64,000 nt of DNA from Paenibacillus lactis (GTDB lineage Bacteria > Bacillota > Bacilli > Paenibacillales > Paenibacillaceae): positions 248,001 to 312,000 of the forward strand of contig NZ_JAGGKI010000002.1 in assembly GCF_017873605.1 (NCBI RefSeq), written 5' to 3'. The notes under the pieces are model-generated. The model saw nothing but the letters and a program-made list of their open reading frames with translations, was not told where the DNA came from and made no database searches. Below are positions 59,970-64,000 of the stretch, piece by piece. Position 1 is the stretch's first letter, and each line of letters starts with the position of its first letter. Position numbers and translations under genes: made by a program.

Positions 59970-62372
59970 TTATTCCGCCAGCTTCTTGATTTCGCTGTCG
60001 GTTAGCGCCATGTTATAAATCCGAACCTCATCCAGGCTTCCATTGAAGTACGGATCGGCTGCAAAGCGGCTTTTGCCCAAGTAAGCTTCCGTGGTCAACA
60101 GCCCGCTTGGGTTCAGCTTCATATGATCGCCGGAGGCAACAAGCTGTCCGTTTACGTACAGCTTGCCCGTATCCCCCTGAAGGGTCACGGCTACATGCGT
60201 CCATGCATTTACCGGAAGCGGCGCGTCAGCAAGGAGACTCTGGTCGCCGCCGTTGCCGTGAATCGTAAACTGAAGGACGCCGGTGTGCTGGGACGGGGTC
60301 AGGAACATATGCCTTGCGAGCCCGCTGCCGGCATCGAGCACCCGCTGCCACGGAGCCCCTCCCTTCCAATATACCCATGCCGCGAACGTTAGATCATCCG
60401 TGTCTGTTACCAGATTAGGCAGCTCAATATATCCGTTCTTGCCGTCAAAATCAATGCCCCCGCCCTGATAGCCTCGCTCATTCCACTGAACGCCGCCGTG
60501 CGTCCGCCCGTCATATCCGTTCGGGGAGCTGTCGATCACGACGCCCTCTCGGTTCTCACCGAAGCCATAGTTCAATAGCATCGGTCCGGCCGACTGCTGC
60601 AGCACGGTCACGTCAAAGGACCGGGAAGTCTTGTAGCTGCCCTTGACGATCCCGGCAGTCAATGTAACCTTCGCATTTCCGGAGCCCGCGGCTGGACGCG
60701 TCACCTTGCCGTCAGCGGTGATCACGTTCGGATCGGAGGTCGACCACTGGATCGTTGTGCCGCCGGATGCCTCGGAAGGCAGGGTCAAATCGTAGAAGAT
60801 GCCGCTCACATCACCGAGCGACAGGTCTGCTCGAACTTCCTCCGCAATCTGCTTATCGCTGCGCTCCGGCTCCTTCGCTCCCCAAACGGTTGTTCCATCC
60901 GGCGATAAAGCCGTAAAGGTCATGAGCTGCTGCCCGGCCTCGGGATTCCATTGCGGCGCGAACACGCCCTTATACACAACACCGTCCAAAGTCAGCGTAA
61001 CCTGCTGCTTTCCGCTAGTTTTCCATGTGCCGGAGACGCTTCCTGTCACCCGGCCGTTCATATGCAATTGGATCGGCTGCGACTCCTTGATGTTTGCGGA
61101 AATATCCTTCCCATGGTTGATCAGCTTGTATTCCCCTGCTGCATCCTTCGGGGTTACCTTCTTGTCCACTGCTTCCTCTCCTGCATAACGGAACGGGGCT
61201 GCGACAGGCCAACCTTCCTCGTTCATGTACAGTTCATGGACGCGGATTTCATGCTCTTCGCCGCGCTGCGGAAAGCGGCTGTGGAAGATCAGGAACGTTC
61301 TGCCGGTTGCTTTATCGTAGTATACCGAGTTATGTCCAGGGGATACCGCACCGGTTCCCAAGCCCGTTCCCGGATCGCCAATCAAACGCTTGAACAGATA
61401 GTTGCCCATCAGCTTGGTGCCGAACGGCTCGATCGACCGGTCATCGAAGAGCGGCAGGGACGGATCGGCCTTCACCTCTCTCATGTCGTTTCCTTCCGCA
61501 TCATAGAACGGGCCGTCGGGGTTCTTGGATCGGACGACCCGCATATTGTACCCGCCAACCGCATCAAGTCCGCCGTACGAAAGATACAAGTAATAATAAT
61601 CCGTCTCCGGATTGTAGAGCATATACGGTCCTTCGATCCGGCTATGGTTGCCCCCCAGCAGCTTTTTGCCATAGCCCTGTCCAGGAAGCGGCTTGCCGTT
61701 CGCAGGATCCATCTCCATAATGAAGATTCCCCCGGAATAAGAGCCATATACCATCCACAGCTTTCCATCCTTATCAAAGAAAACATCCGGATCCACCACA
61801 TTCGGATGCTTCGTTGCATCGTACACGGTGCCGTCCTCACTCGGCTCGCCCCACATGCCGGATTTCAGAATAATGCCGGTGTCCTTATAAGGTCCTTCGA
61901 TCCGATCGGCTACGGCAATCCCCATCGCCGAGCGCGGGGAGTCTCCTTTGCAGGCATTGTAGTACATATAAAATTTGCCGTCGGCAAGCTGGATCACATC
62001 GGCCGCCCATAGCGTATCGCTCTGAGCCCACGCCAGCGTTTCCTTCAGTTCCTCCGTTACATTCGGAATCAGAGGATTCCCCTCAGCAACCCCGGAAGCG
62101 ATCATGTCCCACTTCATGAGGTCCTTGGATTTGGCCGCTGCCAAATGGGAGCCGAATACATAGTAGGTATCGCCCGCCTTGATCACGGATGGATCGTGCA
62201 CAGAGGCCTCCCGGAATACCGGAGCGCTTGGCTCCTTCTTTTTGGCCGCCGCCTCCACTTTCACGCCTAAGCTCCCCGTCTCCGGCCCCTGCCCAAATGC
62301 CATAGCGCTTCCCGCCAATAAAACGCATACAACAGCTGCGGCAGCTCCAGTTCGAATCATGTTCTTTCGCAT
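59970..62372 (-). CDS. Secreted GH43 arabinanase-like enzyme with Ig-like and LamG domains
   Basis: An 800-residue exported hydrolase, probably cutting arabinan. The signal peptide is about residues 1-28. The five-bladed GH43 propeller has Asp60 (HDPSVI), Asp194 (NVVDPDVFFD) and Glu247 (SRIEGPYMLY), the expected base, modulator and acid. A small C-terminal GH43-associated domain follows, then an atrophied Ig-like repeat (LTLPSEASGGTTIQWSTSDPNVITADGKV) and a LamG-type carbohydrate-binding domain (about residues 600-800, FDGKNGYIELPNL, NAWTHVAVTLQGDTGKLYVNG, GSLDEVRIYNMALTDSEI). AAAGGAG precedes the ATG. A cre-like motif lies in the promoter. Confidence 0.9.
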   Translation of the reverse strand: MRKNMIRTGAAAAVVCVLLAGSAMAFGQGPETGSLGVKVEAAAKKKEPSAPVFREASVHDPSVIKAGDTYYVFGSHLAAAKSKDLMKWDMIASGVAEGNPLIPNVTEELKETLAWAQSDTLWAADVIQLADGKFYMYYNACKGDSPRSAMGIAVADRIEGPYKDTGIILKSGMWGEPSEDGTVYDATKHPNVVDPDVFFDKDGKLWMVYGSYSGGIFIMEMDPANGKPLPGQGYGKKLLGGNHSRIEGPYMLYNPETDYYYLYLSYGGLDAVGGYNMRVVRSKNPDGPFYDAEGNDMREVKADPSLPLFDDRSIEPFGTKLMGNYLFKRLIGDPGTGLGTGAVSPGHNSVYYDKATGRTFLIFHSRFPQRGEEHEIRVHELYMNEEGWPVAAPFRYAGEEAVDKKVTPKDAAGEYKLINHGKDISANIKESQPIQLHMNGRVTGSVSGTWKTSGKQQVTLTLDGVVYKGVFAPQWNPEAGQQLMTFTALSPDGTTVWGAKEPERSDKQIAEEVRADLSLGDVSGIFYDLTLPSEASGGTTIQWSTSDPNVITADGKVTRPAAGSGNAKVTLTAGIVKGSYKTSRSFDVTVLQQSAGPMLLNYGFGENREGVVIDSSPNGYDGRTHGGVQWNERGYQGGGIDFDGKNGYIELPNLVTDTDDLTFAAWVYWKGGAPWQRVLDAGSGLARHMFLTPSQHTGVLQFTIHGNGGDQSLLADAPLPVNAWTHVAVTLQGDTGKLYVNGQLVASGDHMKLNPSGLLTTEAYLGKSRFAADPYFNGSLDEVRIYNMALTDSEIKKLAE

Positions 62373-62400
62373 ACGACGCTCCTTTCAACCAATCGCTGAT

Positions 62401-62491
62401 TTTTTGTAAACCCTTTCAAAACAGACAAACAAGAGTGACATGAAGCCTGAACCACGATAATTTTAATTCATTAAAACATAAAACGTTTTAT
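62401..62491 (-). promoter_or_regulatory. GH43 promoter region with cre-like motif and palindrome
   Basis: TTTTTGTAAACCCTTTCAAA (62401-62420) is identical to the motif before the LplB-type gene and holds the near-cre TGAAAGGGTTTACA on the minus strand. ATAAAACGTTTTAT (62478-62491) is a perfect palindrome with a central CG, of the kind bound by LacI-family proteins. Confidence 0.55.
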
Positions 62492-62684
62492 ATTATATAA
62501 GATATTATCATTGCAGTTGCTCCAATTTCAATCCCCTTTTCCATTTATTTTATCCGAAGCGAATCGGTATGGTCTTAAAGACCCAGTATAAGAAAATGCC
62601 GAATCCCCCTAGAAAAACCTGCCCTTGTTATATTTTCACCCCCCTCTCCGCCGCTTGCACGGAGCATGGGATCTTAATGAACGA

Positions 62685-62725
62685 ACGAAACCCCGACCAC
62701 AAACGGAGGTCGGGGTTTTGTTTTA
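62685..62725. terminator. Terminator of the GH8 gene
   Basis: AAACCCCGACC (62688-62698) pairs with GGTCGGGGTTT (62708-62718); T-rich on both strands. It lies between the GH8 stop and the GH43 promoter. Confidence 0.65.
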
Positions 62726-62765
62726 TGTTTTTATGAATCAAATGAATATAACAGCTATTCTGAGA

Positions 62766-63992
62766 TTAGTAGGTCCACCAATTCCCGGACATGACCAGCA
62801 TCGATAACAGCTTGATGCTTTCTTCGTAATATCCCTCGGCCGACGCATTCGCCGTATAGGTCCACACGGCGTTCAGCCAGCTTTGGTGGTTCTGGGAGAC
62901 CATCGCGCTGACGCCGAACGGAGCGTAGAATGCGCCGCTGTTATACGACACAAGCGGGCTTCCGCCGAGCGTATAGCCAGCCTTGATATTTGCCGGCTTC
63001 TGGCTCGTGTTCGATTTGATGAACGCGTTCATCTTCTCGAGCTGACCCAAGGCCCTCGTGTCGCCGGTCATCAAATAGTCGGTAGCGATTCGCCAAGGCG
63101 TCCGCGCCGAATTGTAATAATAGTTCCCGTCGTTCGCGCCTTCAAGGAAGTCGGCCGCCGCAGGCTGATAGCTTCCCCCCTGCAGCACGACGAAATCCGG
63201 AAGCAATCCCGTATTCGGGCTATAGCTGCTGTGGACGGAGTTGATAATACTATACGTTTTGTTGATCACCTGATCCCATCTGGCATCGCCGGTAGCCTTC
63301 CGGAACGCCTTCAGATGATTCAGCATGAAATCGGACGGGCGTGTGGCGGTATTGAAGCTCCCGCTCGTTGCCCAGTCTCCCAGACGAAGGGTCCATTGCG
63401 ATTGATTCACGTCATGGCTCATGATGGCGCCTATGATGTTTTTGGCGGCTTGCAAATAGTTAATGCTGCCGCTGCTGCCCCACTGCTTGTCTGCCAGCAG
63501 CAGTGCGTATGCGATATCCATATCGCCGTCCGTCGCCGAGTTGGCCCCCTCAATATTCTGGAAGCTGCTGTTCTGCTTCCATGCCATTAAGTATGGATTC
63601 TGGTTGCTCGGATGAGCCTTATAGTATCGGTATAGTCCGTCGAAGTAGGTCTGAGCGTTGGCATCGGCTCCAGCCATCATGACGGTCAGGATCATCCCGT
63701 AGCCATGTGCCTCCGATACCGTTTCTCCGGCCGAGTTGTATTTAACGTAATATTGACCCGTGCCGGCAGGCTTGAGGAAAGAACTCTTCCAGCTGTTCCA
63801 CTTGGTCTTTACAGCATCGTCCATCGCCGTCTGCGTCACATGATTGGGCTTGATCGAGCCGCTCGTATAAGTCGTATGCTGCGGAAACGGCTTTTGATTC
63901 GCCGCCATGGACAATCCCGCCGGCAGCATCAGGAGGACGACACAGAACAACAGCGCGCTCTTGCGGATGACTCGTTTACCGCTTGATTTCAT
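62766..63992 (-). CDS. Secreted GH8 endoglucanase/chitosanase-type hydrolase
   Basis: A 408-residue exported inverting glycosidase of family GH8, which cuts beta-1,4-glucan, lichenan, chitosan or xylan. The signal peptide (KRVIRKSALLFCVVLLMLPAGLSMA) ends near residue 30. The acid catalyst is expected at Glu94 (TVSEAHGYGM); NSATDGDMDIAYALLLADKQWG (near 151-172) and APFGVSAM are family regions. Which substrate it prefers cannot be told. ATG 63992 is likely; TTG at 63995 and the window edge at 64000 leave the ribosome site partly outside, so an upstream start is not excluded. Confidence 0.9.
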   Translation of the reverse strand: MKSSGKRVIRKSALLFCVVLLMLPAGLSMAANQKPFPQHTTYTSGSIKPNHVTQTAMDDAVKTKWNSWKSSFLKPAGTGQYYVKYNSAGETVSEAHGYGMILTVMMAGADANAQTYFDGLYRYYKAHPSNQNPYLMAWKQNSSFQNIEGANSATDGDMDIAYALLLADKQWGSSGSINYLQAAKNIIGAIMSHDVNQSQWTLRLGDWATSGSFNTATRPSDFMLNHLKAFRKATGDARWDQVINKTYSIINSVHSSYSPNTGLLPDFVVLQGGSYQPAAADFLEGANDGNYYYNSARTPWRIATDYLMTGDTRALGQLEKMNAFIKSNTSQKPANIKAGYTLGGSPLVSYNSGAFYAPFGVSAMVSQNHQSWLNAVWTYTANASAEGYYEESIKLLSMLVMSGNWWTY

Positions 63993-64000
63993 CAACCTCA

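Noticed and set aside
60951-62012. Open frame of 353 codons on the plus strand
   Set aside because: Opposite the GH43 gene, whose catalytic motifs are all present on the minus strand.

Overview
The window looks like a Paenibacillus-type Firmicute chromosome. Ribosome binding sites are AGGAGG-like, TTG and GTG starts are common, and intrinsic terminators follow most genes. The gene families fit too: AraC-type regulators with a membrane sensor, YesM/YesN two-component pairs beside LplA/LplB/LplC-type sugar transporters, many glycoside hydrolases, YdjO and CspA-type cold proteins, and CopZ. I see no rRNA, tRNA, CRISPR array, transposase or prophage gene. The content is that of a carbohydrate-foraging soil bacterium.

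Layout. 1-3.7 kb: the end of a membrane-anchored AraC regulator, an NfrA-type nitroreductase and copZ under a CsoR-like operator. 4-9.5 kb: a DUF5317-like membrane protein, a 33-residue membrane peptide, a GGDEF/HD-GYP cyclic-di-GMP protein and several small or unknown envelope proteins. 9.6-12.1 kb: a UvrD/Rep-type helicase ending in a YdjO-like zinc ribbon. 12.4-19.1 kb: a beta-mannoside-type locus (LacI regulator, binding protein, two permeases, DUF1861, GH130) with a clear operator array. 19.2-24.6 kb: a VOC protein, a drug exporter with its PadR regulator and a palindromic operator, an aldo/keto reductase, small membrane proteins and a second nitroreductase. 25-30.7 kb: an S9 peptidase, a secreted asparaginase, and an ECF sigma/anti-sigma pair followed by a decayed gene. 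30.8-34.8 kb: a sucrose PTS locus (EIIBC, GH32, LacI regulator, twin operators).

35.3-38.9 kb: an AT-rich orphan gene, a MATE exporter divergent from an AraC regulator, and a Fur-box promoter with a roughly 500-nt transcript unit that contains a 50-codon ORF. 39-46.5 kb: a complete sugar-uptake unit on the minus strand (two permeases, binding lipoprotein, YesM-like kinase, YesN-like regulator). 46.7-48.5 kb: small cold-related genes, with a terminator-like hairpin in the csp leader. 48.5-53 kb: an intracellular GH5, a P-loop kinase-like protein and an acyltransferase. 52.5-55.7 kb: a glnQHMP-like amino-acid transporter. 55.7-59.7 kb: a short tandem repeat, secreted or lipoprotein genes of unclear role, and a nitroreductase/DoxX pair below a YodB-like palindrome. 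59.9-64 kb: secreted GH43 and GH8 polysaccharide hydrolases.

The sugar genes form separately regulated modules. The GH43 gene and the LplB-type operon share an identical 20-base cre-like motif near their promoters, so they may respond to a common catabolite signal. The less usual points are the helicase/YdjO fusion, the Fur-controlled small-ORF/RNA locus, the csp leader hairpin, several apparent non-AUG starts, and a set of very small genes.
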